From Geobacter sp. UBA5735 (GTDB lineage: Bacteria; Desulfobacterota; Desulfuromonadia; Geobacterales; Geobacteraceae): a stretch of DNA of 10,833 bases. Shown one piece after another: positions 1-6,722 of the stretch (positions within the stretch are counted from its first letter, which is position 1; the number at the start of each line of letters is the position of its first letter). The notes beneath the pieces are model-generated. The model ran no database searches and was not told the origin of the DNA. It saw only the letters and a list, made by a program, of their open reading frames with translations. The stretch covers positions 1 to 10,833 of the forward strand of contig DIFZ01000017.1 in the NCBI GenBank assembly GCA_002419385.1, in the 5' to 3' direction. The translations under genes and the position numbers were made by a program.

Positions 1-32
1 GCAACAAAAACTTCCAACTGTTTCAAATTCAT
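1..32 (-). CDS. LysR-family transcriptional regulator, N-terminal fragment cut by window edge
   Basis: A minus-strand ATG at 32-30 opens ten codons that read MNLKQLEVFV before the window ends. This is the characteristic first helix of LysR-type regulators, whose N-terminal winged helix-turn-helix usually begins M(D/N)LxQLxxFVAVAE. An AAGGGT Shine-Dalgarno-like stretch lies seven bases ahead of the ATG, which supports it as the true start. The gene is divergent from the fdhD fusion gene, an arrangement typical of LysR regulators that control their neighbour. Ligand and targets cannot be told. Because only ten residues are visible, the family call rests on pattern recognition. A chance ORF is possible, but the RBS, the start and the match together make it unlikely. 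Confidence 0.66.
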   Translation of the reverse strand, partial: MNLKQLEVFV

Positions 33-238
33 GCGCAGACCCTTGAAATAACGTGACGTTTGTTTTCATAGACAGCAACGAGATTCGGCTACTCATAGCA
101 TGTTTTTGTCAAGCGGGAAAGCTTCTCTTCATGTCCGGTACGGATAGTCCGCCGGGTTCGTCGGATCATTACGGCTGCAATACAAACAAGGCCCGCCAGC
201 GGTACGTCAAAGTGAAAACAGTGCCCCTTGAACAGCCT

Positions 239-256
239 CAATCGTTTTACCGATTG
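239..256. repeat. Inverted repeat CAATCG-N6-CGATTG
   Basis: A perfect 6-base inverted repeat with a 6-base centre lies between the divergent LysR-type gene and the fdhD fusion. Its core, ATCGTTTTACCGAT, resembles palindromes at 6539-6552 and 9767-9781 in two other intergenic regions of this window. It could be an operator. A repeat this short could also occur by chance. Confidence 0.35.
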
Positions 257-348
257 CAGACAGAGTGCGAGCAAAAAACGATTCCGTAGCGATGATTTTT
301 TACGACGCCTGCTTTCCCTTGGATCTCGCTCGTCCGGCTGGGGACGCA

Positions 349-369
349 ACCCTCTGAAGCCTTGAGGGT
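349..369. repeat. Small stem-loop ACCCTC-N9-GAGGGT
   Basis: Perfect 6-base stem (349-354 with 364-369) around a 9-base loop, sitting just upstream of the promoter-like TTGACA. No T-tract follows, so it is not a typical intrinsic terminator. It may be an RNA structure or an operator. The evidence is weak. Confidence 0.3.
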
Positions 370-374
370 CTGGG

Positions 375-390
375 GTTGACAGCCGTCAAC
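375..390. promoter_or_regulatory. Inverted repeat GTTGAC-AGCC-GTCAAC, candidate operator
   Basis: Perfect 6-base arms with a 4-base centre. The repeat overlaps the TTGACA of the candidate fdhD promoter, so a bound protein would occlude the -35 region. It contains a T-N11-A pair inside dyad symmetry, loosely in line with LysR-type boxes, and a LysR-type gene is divergently encoded. The link to that regulator is inference. Confidence 0.35.
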
Positions 391-403
391 AGCACATGAT
401 ACC
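376..403 (+). promoter_or_regulatory. Weak sigma70-like promoter candidate toward fdhD
   Basis: TTGACA at 376-381, a 16-base spacer, and GATACC at 398-403. The -35 is perfect but the -10 matches only about half of TATAAT. Transcription would start near 410 and give a leader of about 80 bases before the fdhD start. This is the best candidate in the region, with low confidence. Confidence 0.28.
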
Positions 404-492
404 GTCGAGTCAAAGGCTCACCAGATGCCACCTGCCGCTGCCGCCGCTCTGTTCCGTTTATTCAAGTAACAATCCAGTTTGCTGGAGGTACA

Positions 493-1479
493 ATGCAAAC
501 CCTAGATCTCCGCGGTGTCTCCTGTCCGACAAATTTTATCAAAATCAAACTTGCCCTGGAAATGTTCGATCCCGGGGAAACGGTCGAAATCCTGCTGGAT
601 GATGGAGAACCGGCAAAGAATGTCCCGTCGAGCCTCACGGCCGAAGGCCACAGACTCCTGGGGCTGGAAAAGAAGGACGACTATTACGTCCTGAGGGTGG
701 AAAACAGCCCCCGCCACAGCGGCCCGATGGATTCGGTCAAAGACTATTCCTCCACCAGGATCAGCCGCGAGGGCGCCGAACCGGCAACGGACCCGGTGAT
801 GGTCGAAGAAACCATCGAGCTGATCGTAAACGGCAGCAAACTTTCCTCCATCGTGACAACCCCGGACCTTCACAAGGAACTTGCCGTCGGCTACCTGATG
901 ACCGAAGGCGCCATCAAAGGCAGGAGCGACCTTGAAAGCATTGAAGAAAAGGGCAACTGGGTGCTCCTGCAGATACGGTCCTTTGAGCACTTCAACCTCT
1001 GGCATGAAATCAGGTCTTCCGGCTGCGTCGGCATCAACTGGGACTCGCGTGACGAAGACGTCCACCTGCCGCTCGCACAGATCTTCAGCAGCAAAATCCT
1101 GCTGGAAAGCATGAAATACCTCTACGACGAGGTCCAAAACCGGACCGGAGGTGCCCACACCGCAAGCCTGGTGGACGCAAACGGCAGGCTGATGTACAAG
1201 GCGCTGGACATCGGTCGGCACAACGCCATCGACAAGGTAGTCGGCATGGCGGTGCTCAATGGTGACGACCTGTCGAAGATGTTCCTGGTCTCGTCGGGCC
1301 GACAGCCGGCCGGCATGGTCATGAAAGCGGCCCGGGCCGGCATCCCGCTGGTCATCTCCAAGGCGGCTCCGATCAGTTCCGGCATCGACAGCGCGCGCCG
1401 CTCGAATGTGACCTTGTGCTGCTTTGCAACGTCGGAGAAAATGAAGGTATTTTCGGTGCCTGAAAGGATAGAAATCTGA
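493..1479 (+). CDS. fdhD: TusA-like/FdhD fusion: formate dehydrogenase accessory sulfurtransferase
   Basis: This 328-residue protein joins two sulfur-transfer modules. Residues 1-70 resemble TusA/SirA: DLRGVSCP around Cys11, in a beta-alpha-beta fold of about 70 residues. Residues about 95-328 are FdhD, with TGGAH at 218-222, DIGRHNAIDKV at 239-249, VSSGR at 266-270 and a final strand ending in KVFSVPERI. FdhD takes sulfur from a cysteine desulfurase and delivers it to the molybdenum cofactor of formate dehydrogenase, in the cytosol. Two departures are visible. The TusA motif reads CPTN instead of CPxP, and the FdhD loop holds one cysteine (Cys178, SSGCVG) where E. coli has CxxC. GGAGG sits four bases before the ATG. 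FdhA, its expected client, is encoded 5 kb away on the other strand. The fusion suggests a built-in sulfur relay, which is inference. The gene ends 25 bases from the convergent adenylyltransferase gene. Confidence 0.92.
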   Translation: MQTLDLRGVSCPTNFIKIKLALEMFDPGETVEILLDDGEPAKNVPSSLTAEGHRLLGLEKKDDYYVLRVENSPRHSGPMDSVKDYSSTRISREGAEPATDPVMVEETIELIVNGSKLSSIVTTPDLHKELAVGYLMTEGAIKGRSDLESIEEKGNWVLLQIRSFEHFNLWHEIRSSGCVGINWDSRDEDVHLPLAQIFSSKILLESMKYLYDEVQNRTGGAHTASLVDANGRLMYKALDIGRHNAIDKVVGMAVLNGDDLSKMFLVSSGRQPAGMVMKAARAGIPLVISKAAPISSGIDSARRSNVTLCCFATSEKMKVFSVPERIEI

Positions 1480-1504
1480 AATACGCTGGGGAAGGGGGAG
1501 ATGC

Positions 1505-2086
1505 TCATGGGCAGGTACCCATGGCGCGCAAGCGGGCAGGGATGTCCCATTTCTTCATAAGAGTGGCAACGGCAGGGGGGACTAGTTCTTCCCAGAGTTC
1601 ATTCCGCGCCATCCGGCGACGAATATCAGAGGCACTGAGACCCTTCTGGTCGGCAGAAACCTCCCTGAGAACATGGGTCGCCAGTCCGAGCGCTGTGAAG
1701 TATTCCAGCTTCCGCTTCCCCCAATCGTCATAGATGGAGAGGAAAAACAGCGCGTCGAGGGGAAGATAGTATTTATAGAGTTCCGGCATGTTGATGGGAA
1801 ACGGGACCACTGAATAGCGCGACGGCTCGATATCTGCCTGGTCGAGAACAGCGCGCACCATGACATAGCGTTCGAAATAGCTAAGCGGGTTGGCGGCCGG
1901 GTTGCTCCGCTTCGGGTCCGCAGATTCATCCTTTGTCAGGAGCGGATCAGGGTTGGTGATCCCCACCACCAAATGTCGACAGAGCGCCGCCCCGGCAAGA
2001 AGATAGACCAGATGGTCGTTATGGAGAACCTGGAAACGGCCATGTATGACCCCTGTTTCGGCACGCTGAATCGGTTCATTCATCAT
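1505..2086 (-). CDS. Archaeal-type (NadM-like) NMN/nicotinate-nucleotide adenylyltransferase
   Basis: A 193-residue nucleotidyltransferase of the NadM type. It would transfer AMP from ATP to a nicotinamide or nicotinate mononucleotide to make NAD or its precursor. The signature GRFQVLHNDH lies at residues 16-25, corresponding to GRFQPxHxGH, with Asp24 in place of the usual Gly. VGITNPDP at 41-48 follows, and SASDIRRRM at 151-159 corresponds to the ISSTxIR motif that grips the ATP phosphates. The ORF extends 22 codons further upstream, but that part is basic and unlike the family, so ATG at 2086 (or the adjacent ATG at 2083) is preferred. AAAGGGG lies six bases upstream. The start overlaps the end of the trehalose fusion gene by 11 bases, so the genes are probably translationally coupled. 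Whether it prefers NMN or nicotinate mononucleotide cannot be read from the sequence. Another pyridine-nucleotide or cytidylyltransferase-like role is less likely. Confidence 0.82.
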   Translation of the reverse strand: MMNEPIQRAETGVIHGRFQVLHNDHLVYLLAGAALCRHLVVGITNPDPLLTKDESADPKRSNPAANPLSYFERYVMVRAVLDQADIEPSRYSVVPFPINMPELYKYYLPLDALFFLSIYDDWGKRKLEYFTALGLATHVLREVSADQKGLSASDIRRRMARNELWEELVPPAVATLMKKWDIPARLRAMGTCP

Positions 2087-4352
2087 GGTCGCGCCCCTTT
2101 CCGTTCTCCGCCGAGCGGCACGGTTTTTCAACGGGAGGGAAAACTCCGGCAAGCAGCTCCAGGAATTGACACACCTCCCCCTGATTTCTCAAATAGTACT
2201 CCGCCTCCGTGCTCCCGCCCACGGCAACCGCTATCCCGGTTTCCCGCACGGAGCGAAACCCGTCTTCGTCACTACTGTCATCACCCAGGTAGACGGGGAT
2301 CCGTCCCTTGCCCACCCCCTCCATCAGCCGCAGCACCGCATCCCCCTTGCTGAAGGCACCAAGGGGCCGTATCTCAAAGACTTTTCTCCCCTCGGAGACC
2401 AGTAGCGTATCCGCGTAGTTTCGCGTTATTTCCTGGAATGACGCCAGAAACTGCTCCAGGCAAACCGGTTCGACTTTCCTGAAATGGATACTGGCGGTGA
2501 CGCCTTTATCCTCTATCTGAACCCCGGGAAGGGAGCCAAACGCCTGCTGCGCCGCTGTGAGAAAAGCTGCCAGAAGGGGCTGGCCTTCGGCAAAAACATT
2601 GGAACCCTCCATCTCGGCCCCGTGGTTACCCCCATAGACCAGCCCGGGCAGGGCCACCCGACTCTTCAGATCCTGAAGGCTTCGTCCGCTGATCACGGCA
2701 ATGGGGTAATGCTCCCGCAGTGCCGCGATGAGGGTTCGGATGGAGTCCGGCATCGCTGCCATTTCCGGTTGCTCTTCAATGGGGGCGAGGGTGCCGTCGA
2801 AATCCAGGAACAGAAAGAGCTCTCTTCCGGCAAGGCGTTTTTGCAGCTCTTCGCTCTGGCTGAGGGCATGCTGCGCCCCCCTCTTCACGGTAGGAAGGAG
2901 GGAGAGTTCGTCAAGTATCTCGCCGACCCACTGGAAGATGGTGTTCTTCCGCACCTGCTCCCGTAACCCGGCCATCCGCTTGCGTTTCTCCCGGTCAGGC
3001 ATGGTGAGTGCCTGCCGGATGGTGGCAGCAAACGCCCCGGTGTCGTTTGGTTCGACAAGGAGCGCATCGGTCAACTCGGCTGCAGCTCCAGCCTGTTTGC
3101 CGAGAATCAGCATTCCGGCGCAGTCATGTCGGGCCGCCACATATTCCTTGGCCACCAGGTTCATTCCGTCGCGCAGCGGGGTGACAAGGGCCAGATCCGC
3201 CAGCCGGTACCAGGCAACCAGATCCTCCTGTGCCAGCTTTTTCGGGAAGTAGAGGACCGGCTGCCACTCACTTGTAGCGAACTCGGCGTTAATCCCGGCG
3301 ATGCGTTCCTCGATTTCCCGCCGGCAGCTTTGATACGGTTCACCGCTCCTGGTCATGACGGCAATCTGCACAAAGGTGACGACAGCGCGAAAGTCCGGGT
3401 AGCGGCGGAAAAAGAGCTCGAGCGCCTGGAGACGCTGCATGATGCCTTTGGTGTAGTCAAGCCGGTCAACGGCAAGAGCGACCCGCCCGGGCAGCCGATG
3501 CTTCGCCTTGAGACGCGTAACCAAAGCCGCCGTTTCCTCGGACCCCGCCAGGACGTCAAACCTGGCAAAATCGATGCTGATGGGAAAGGCCCGGACCTGG
3601 GTGAGACGGCCCTGCCAGGTAACAGTCATGGCAATGCGATCGACCGAGGCGCCGAGACAGGTTTCGGCGCATTTCAGGAAGTTGTCGGCATGAGAGGGAA
3701 CCTGAAAACCGATCAGGTCATTACCGAGGAGCCCGGCAATGATTTCCCTGGCGTGGGCGGCACCGGCAAACAGTTCCGGCTCGGGCCAGGGAACATGCCA
3801 GAACTGGGCGATGGTGCGCAGGGGGTGGGCAGCGCGGAGCAGCGCAGGAACCAGGCAGAGGTGGTAGTCGTGGATCCATACGGTAGCATCCTCACCGGCT
3901 TCCTGGAGGATCGAATCGGCAAACAGCTGGTTGACCCTCCGGTACTCATCCCAAAAGTGTCCGCGATAGCGGATGCGGTCCGTTTCCCCGTGAAAAAGCG
4001 GCCACAGCACCCGGTTGCAGAAGCCGCGATAATAGTTTTTCACGGCATTAGGGCTAAGCCAGACACGCCGCAGGATATAAGCAGGATTGTCGGGAGGTAC
4101 CCAGAGCCGCCCTCGCTCATCCGCTCCTTCCCGGTCGCTGCTGCCGCTCCCCCAGGCGACCCATGTCCCGCCCGTCACCCGCAGGACCGTGTCGAGGGCC
4201 GAAACCAGGCCGCCCGCCGGAACCTCGTGGTGCAGGCCACCCTTGGTTTTGCGGTGCGAGCAGGGCTCCCGGTTGGAGGCGACGACAAGACCACCCCGGA
4301 AACTGTCGCCCCTCCCTGACAATCTCGAATCAGTGCTGCAGGGCAATTTCAT
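2076..4352 (-). CDS. Bifunctional trehalose-6-phosphate synthase/trehalose-6-phosphatase (OtsA-OtsB fusion)
   Basis: A 758-residue two-domain protein. Residues about 18-485 are a GT20 glycosyltransferase: VVASNREP at 23-30, a GG donor loop near 47-48, HDYHL at 161-165, VDRLDYTKGI at 295-304, and TPLRDGMNLVAKEYVAA at 391-407. Residues about 508-740 are a HAD phosphatase: DFDGTLAP at 517-524 with nucleophile Asp517, SGR at 555-557, Lys669 in FSKGDAV, and GDDSSDEDGF at 690-699. The expected reactions are UDP-glucose plus glucose-6-phosphate to trehalose-6-phosphate, then dephosphorylation to trehalose, in the cytosol. The acceptor-side segment reads FWHVPWPEPELF (184-195) where E. coli OtsA has LHIPFP. 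Related GT20 enzymes make other products, such as glucosylglycerol phosphate, so the acceptor should be treated as likely rather than proven. The start lies 4 bases after the upstream gene's stop. The RBS is poor (GAGGG about 12 bases away), which suggests translational coupling. Confidence 0.88.
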   Translation of the reverse strand: MKLPCSTDSRLSGRGDSFRGGLVVASNREPCSHRKTKGGLHHEVPAGGLVSALDTVLRVTGGTWVAWGSGSSDREGADERGRLWVPPDNPAYILRRVWLSPNAVKNYYRGFCNRVLWPLFHGETDRIRYRGHFWDEYRRVNQLFADSILQEAGEDATVWIHDYHLCLVPALLRAAHPLRTIAQFWHVPWPEPELFAGAAHAREIIAGLLGNDLIGFQVPSHADNFLKCAETCLGASVDRIAMTVTWQGRLTQVRAFPISIDFARFDVLAGSEETAALVTRLKAKHRLPGRVALAVDRLDYTKGIMQRLQALELFFRRYPDFRAVVTFVQIAVMTRSGEPYQSCRREIEERIAGINAEFATSEWQPVLYFPKKLAQEDLVAWYRLADLALVTPLRDGMNLVAKEYVAARHDCAGMLILGKQAGAAAELTDALLVEPNDTGAFAATIRQALTMPDREKRKRMAGLREQVRKNTIFQWVGEILDELSLLPTVKRGAQHALSQSEELQKRLAGRELFLFLDFDGTLAPIEEQPEMAAMPDSIRTLIAALREHYPIAVISGRSLQDLKSRVALPGLVYGGNHGAEMEGSNVFAEGQPLLAAFLTAAQQAFGSLPGVQIEDKGVTASIHFRKVEPVCLEQFLASFQEITRNYADTLLVSEGRKVFEIRPLGAFSKGDAVLRLMEGVGKGRIPVYLGDDSSDEDGFRSVRETGIAVAVGGSTEAEYYLRNQGEVCQFLELLAGVFPPVEKPCRSAENGKGRDHDE

Positions 4353-4356
4353 CGGT

Positions 4357-5658
4357 TCAGTCTACCCTCAGAGCTGTTGCAATGCCGGGGGTGAACGGCT
4401 GGTCATCCGGCGAGTCCATCAGCCCCCAGAGCTTGCCCCGGTCAAGAAAATTCAGAATCAGGTACATGAGTTCCTTTCCCCTGACGAGGCTGAGCCCTCC
4501 GGTGGCACAGCTCACCTCGTCGAATTTTGCGACAGCATCCCGCCGAATGAACTTTCCGGTCATGACCAGCGGCACACTCTCACCGGTATGGATCATGGTG
4601 CCGGATGAGGCGGTGGAATGGTCGGCGGTAACGATGAAGAGGACATCTTCATCGGGAACGATCTCGGTAAGAGCATACTCGAGAGCCCTGTCGAGCTCTT
4701 CGATTACCCTCTTTTTGACAAGGGGATCCCTCGTATGACCGGCTTCGTCCGTGGACTTGGTATGGACATGGATATAGTCGAACTCCCGGGCCTGGTACGC
4801 CATCGCCAGCCGCTCCCGCAGATCGCCGCCGGGGTTGCCCGTATCCTTGACCTTTCTGGTTTCCATGCCGACTACCCGGCCGAGACCGTGGTAAACGGCG
4901 CCGGACGCGATCAGAAGACCCTTGAGGCCCCACAGGTCCGTGAAGGTGGGGAGAACCCCAAGCATCCCGGCCCGCTGCGTGCCGACGGCATTGATCGGCG
5001 GAAGCCCGTTTTTACTTCGCTCCCTGTTGAGGGGGTGCTCCGAGAGCGTCAGGTAGCTCCAACGCAGATACTCATTGAGAAACCGGGCCGCGTTCCGTGC
5101 CCGGAGGTCGTCCTTCGCGGCGCGCAGCGGCAGGACCTCCATGAGCGGACGCCCTTCAATAATCGGGTTGGAATCGGTCAGGTACTTTGACACGTCCCCC
5201 CGGAGACGGAGAATCCCCCCGATACCCTTGGTCGGCAAAAACTCCGCGTCAATGCCGTGACGGCTGAATTGCCGGATTGCCCCGTGGAAGATCCGGCAGC
5301 TTTCCCGGTCCAGATCGGGGTCTTCATGGGTCAGAATCAGGGATCCGCGCTCTTGCGTCACCGAGAAGATCCGGGCAAGAAGGGCCACCTCGCCTTCGCG
5401 GATCTCGAGCTCTTCCCCGAGCGCTTCCACCACGCCACGCCCCGGAAACTCCTCCAGCCGGTAGCCGAACATGAGAAAGTGGGCAAGTTCGCTCGGCAAG
5501 GCCGTTCCCTGCAGGTGGGCATGGAAAAGCCCGGTCATGCCGACAGAGGCAATTTTGTCAAGATTGGGGGTATGGGCGGCCTGAAGGGGGGTCTTGCCGT
5601 TGAGAAGCGCGTGACTCCGGTCACCGAGGCCATCGAGAAGGAGAAGGATGCAGCGCAT
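4357..5658 (-). CDS. Archaeal-type cofactor-independent phosphoglycerate mutase-like metalloenzyme
   Basis: A 433-residue member of the alkaline-phosphatase superfamily closest to ApgM. It opens with LLLLDGLGD (metal ligand Asp9), then TPLQAAHTPNLDKIASVG at 23-40, PSELAH at 55-60 with Ser56 as probable phospho-acceptor, and GRGVVEALG at 73-81. KSTDEAGH at 301-308, TADHST at 344-349 and HTGE at 357-360 complete a two-metal site. The family interconverts 3- and 2-phosphoglycerate, but it also contains relatives with other phosphotransfer roles. An in-frame extension to 5757 adds 33 residues, but it overlaps the end of the previous gene and is not family-like. The chosen ATG has GGGAGG six bases ahead. 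The gene follows the TIM-barrel gene by 46 bases and precedes the trehalose fusion by 4, so co-transcription is likely. Given these neighbours, the substrate may be something other than a glycolytic intermediate. Confidence 0.8.
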   Translation of the reverse strand: MRCILLLLDGLGDRSHALLNGKTPLQAAHTPNLDKIASVGMTGLFHAHLQGTALPSELAHFLMFGYRLEEFPGRGVVEALGEELEIREGEVALLARIFSVTQERGSLILTHEDPDLDRESCRIFHGAIRQFSRHGIDAEFLPTKGIGGILRLRGDVSKYLTDSNPIIEGRPLMEVLPLRAAKDDLRARNAARFLNEYLRWSYLTLSEHPLNRERSKNGLPPINAVGTQRAGMLGVLPTFTDLWGLKGLLIASGAVYHGLGRVVGMETRKVKDTGNPGGDLRERLAMAYQAREFDYIHVHTKSTDEAGHTRDPLVKKRVIEELDRALEYALTEIVPDEDVLFIVTADHSTASSGTMIHTGESVPLVMTGKFIRRDAVAKFDEVSCATGGLSLVRGKELMYLILNFLDRGKLWGLMDSPDDQPFTPGIATALRVD

Positions 5659-5704
5659 GTTCGGCCTCCCGGGGAAAGAATGTGCGGCTTCTCCAGAGTA
5701 TACC

Positions 5705-6523
5705 TTACGCGGCGACCAGGGGAAGCGGGATGTTGTGCACAGCCGTGACGGGTCCAAAAGTGAGTGAATCGAGATAGCAGCGGAGAAGGTCGCGGGTGCG
5801 AAGCACCTCCGCCGGGTTCATGAGCTCGATCACCCACCAGTCGCACGATTCCGCCAACCCGAGAAGATCAAGTCGTGCGGAAATGTCCGCCAGGGTTTCC
5901 GGCGGAACATGTCCGTAGCCTGCCAACTCGGTGTGATAGATATGGGCGTTCAGCAGCCTGTCCCGATGGGGCAGGACATACTCGCCGAAGATGTCACTCT
6001 GCGGGTGAAGATCTCGCACGGCGTGGGCATGGCCGATGTCGACCGTCACATAGGCGCCGCTCTCCCGTACCATGCGACGAAACAGCTGCGGGTCATTGGT
6101 GAGCGGGGTGGTAAGGTTTTCCAGGGCCACGGCGACACCGTTCCGCCGACCATGCGCCACGAGGACCGCAAGGTTGTCGATGGCGCGCGTCAGGTCGATG
6201 CCTTCCCCGGACGGATTGCCGAGCCCGGAATGAACTGTCATGTGTCGCCCGCCGGCACGGGACACCTGGTCCACAGTGCGCAGCAGCAGCGCCAGGGAAT
6301 CATCGCCTCGCTGGTCGGCATAGGCCACGTCCACGCCGTGAAAACGGCAGTGGTAGCGTACCTGGAACCCGGCCAGAGATTGCATAAGGGCGAGGAATTC
6401 CCCCTCCGGCAGAGAGGGATCGATGGACCAGTCTATGCCGGAAAAGCCGTTTTCGGAAGCAAACCCGGCGAGCCTTTCAGCATCCTGATCAAAGATGTTA
6501 CACACGGCGAGGAGTGGTTGCAT
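5705..6523 (-). CDS. Xylose isomerase-like TIM-barrel protein (sugar phosphate isomerase/epimerase or AP endonuclease 2 family)
   Basis: A 272-residue protein with the repeated strand-helix pattern of a TIM barrel of the AP_endonuc_2/xylose isomerase-like superfamily. Candidate metal ligands lie where this family places them: His98 (TVHSG), Glu135 (VALENL), Asp162 and His165 (VDIGHAHA), His194/His197 (NAHIYH) and Glu233 (VIEL). Members isomerise or epimerise sugars, dehydrate inosose-type polyols or cut abasic DNA, and the substrate cannot be assigned here. No signal peptide is present. It is the first gene of a probable four-gene minus-strand operon with phosphoglycerate mutase-like, trehalose and adenylyltransferase genes, so a carbohydrate role is favoured over DNA repair. 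The ATG at 6523 lacks a recognisable Shine-Dalgarno sequence, and a palindrome (6539-6552) sits 16 bases upstream. The start is nevertheless supported because the first barrel strand begins immediately. Confidence 0.75.
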   Translation of the reverse strand: MQPLLAVCNIFDQDAERLAGFASENGFSGIDWSIDPSLPEGEFLALMQSLAGFQVRYHCRFHGVDVAYADQRGDDSLALLLRTVDQVSRAGGRHMTVHSGLGNPSGEGIDLTRAIDNLAVLVAHGRRNGVAVALENLTTPLTNDPQLFRRMVRESGAYVTVDIGHAHAVRDLHPQSDIFGEYVLPHRDRLLNAHIYHTELAGYGHVPPETLADISARLDLLGLAESCDWWVIELMNPAEVLRTRDLLRCYLDSLTFGPVTAVHNIPLPLVAA

Positions 6524-6538
6524 CGGTCAAAAGTATCG

Positions 6539-6552
6539 TATCGTTAGCGATA
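6539..6552. promoter_or_regulatory. Palindrome TATCG-TTAG-CGATA ahead of the four-gene operon
   Basis: Five-base perfect arms around a 4-base centre, 16 bases upstream of the start of the TIM-barrel gene, with an adjacent AATCGATT at 6558-6565. Both half-sites read ATCGnTA outward to inward (ATCGTTA and ATCGCTA). ATCGnTA is also the outer part of the published ModE operator consensus, but the two halves are much closer here than in a full ModE site. It is a candidate repressor site. Confidence 0.38.
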
Positions 6553-6651
6553 AATCAAATCGATTATTTCTATTACACTTATAGGCTTGATTCATTTTAT
6601 CGATAGCTTGCTGTTTTCCCGGGGTAACGCAGCAACGGCAGAAACGCGTCA

Positions 6652-6689
6652 GGGAGACGGGAAAGAGATTTTCTCCTTACCCGCCTCCC
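6652..6689. terminator. Large imperfect hairpin between fdhA and the downstream operon
   Basis: Arms 6652-6668 and 6672-6689 pair over 17 base pairs with a 3-base loop, one bulged base (6679) and two wobble or mismatched positions. The stem lies 34 bases past the fdhA stop, so it probably ends or protects the fdhA transcript. In the fdhA (minus) direction it is preceded by six A residues and not followed by a T-run. In the plus direction it is followed, after CGA, by T6 at 6693-6698. An intrinsic terminator would therefore work best for plus-strand transcription, where no gene is seen. Confidence 0.6.
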
Positions 6690-6722
6690 CGATTTTTTCA
6701 CTTCAAAAGGTACTGCTACGTT

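Larger units (their letters stand above)
33..492. other. Intergenic region between LysR-type gene and fdhD fusion
   Basis: No convincing gene is seen here. The short ORFs in this stretch lack ribosome binding sites and protein-like composition. The region holds three small inverted repeats (239-256, 349-369, 375-390) and a weak promoter-like sequence reading toward fdhD, listed separately. Its length (460 bases) leaves room for divergent promoters, a LysR operator and a long 5' leader for the fdhD fusion. I see no clear riboswitch. Confidence 0.6.

Noticed and set aside
339..390. Cyclic dinucleotide (GEMM-I) riboswitch suggested by GGGGACGCAA followed by a stem and CTGGGGTTGACAG
   Set aside because: GGGACGCAA matches the family core and a stem follows, but the essential 5' arm (CAAACC with a GNRA-capped hairpin pairing to the GGG) is absent upstream. 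A covariance-model search would decide; at present the resemblance is partial.
502..1221. 239-codon minus-strand ORF opposite the fdhD fusion
   Set aside because: Shadow of the plus-strand gene, which has an RBS and conserved FdhD motifs. The antisense product has no recognisable domain.
3126..4319. 397-codon plus-strand ORF antisense to the trehalose fusion gene
   Set aside because: Fully overlapped by the well-supported GT20 domain on the minus strand. It has no protein-family features of its own.
5659..5757. 33-residue N-terminal extension of the ApgM-like protein
   Set aside because: It would overlap the upstream TIM-barrel gene, and the family begins right at the LLLLDGLGD strand. ATG 5658 has GGGAGG ahead.
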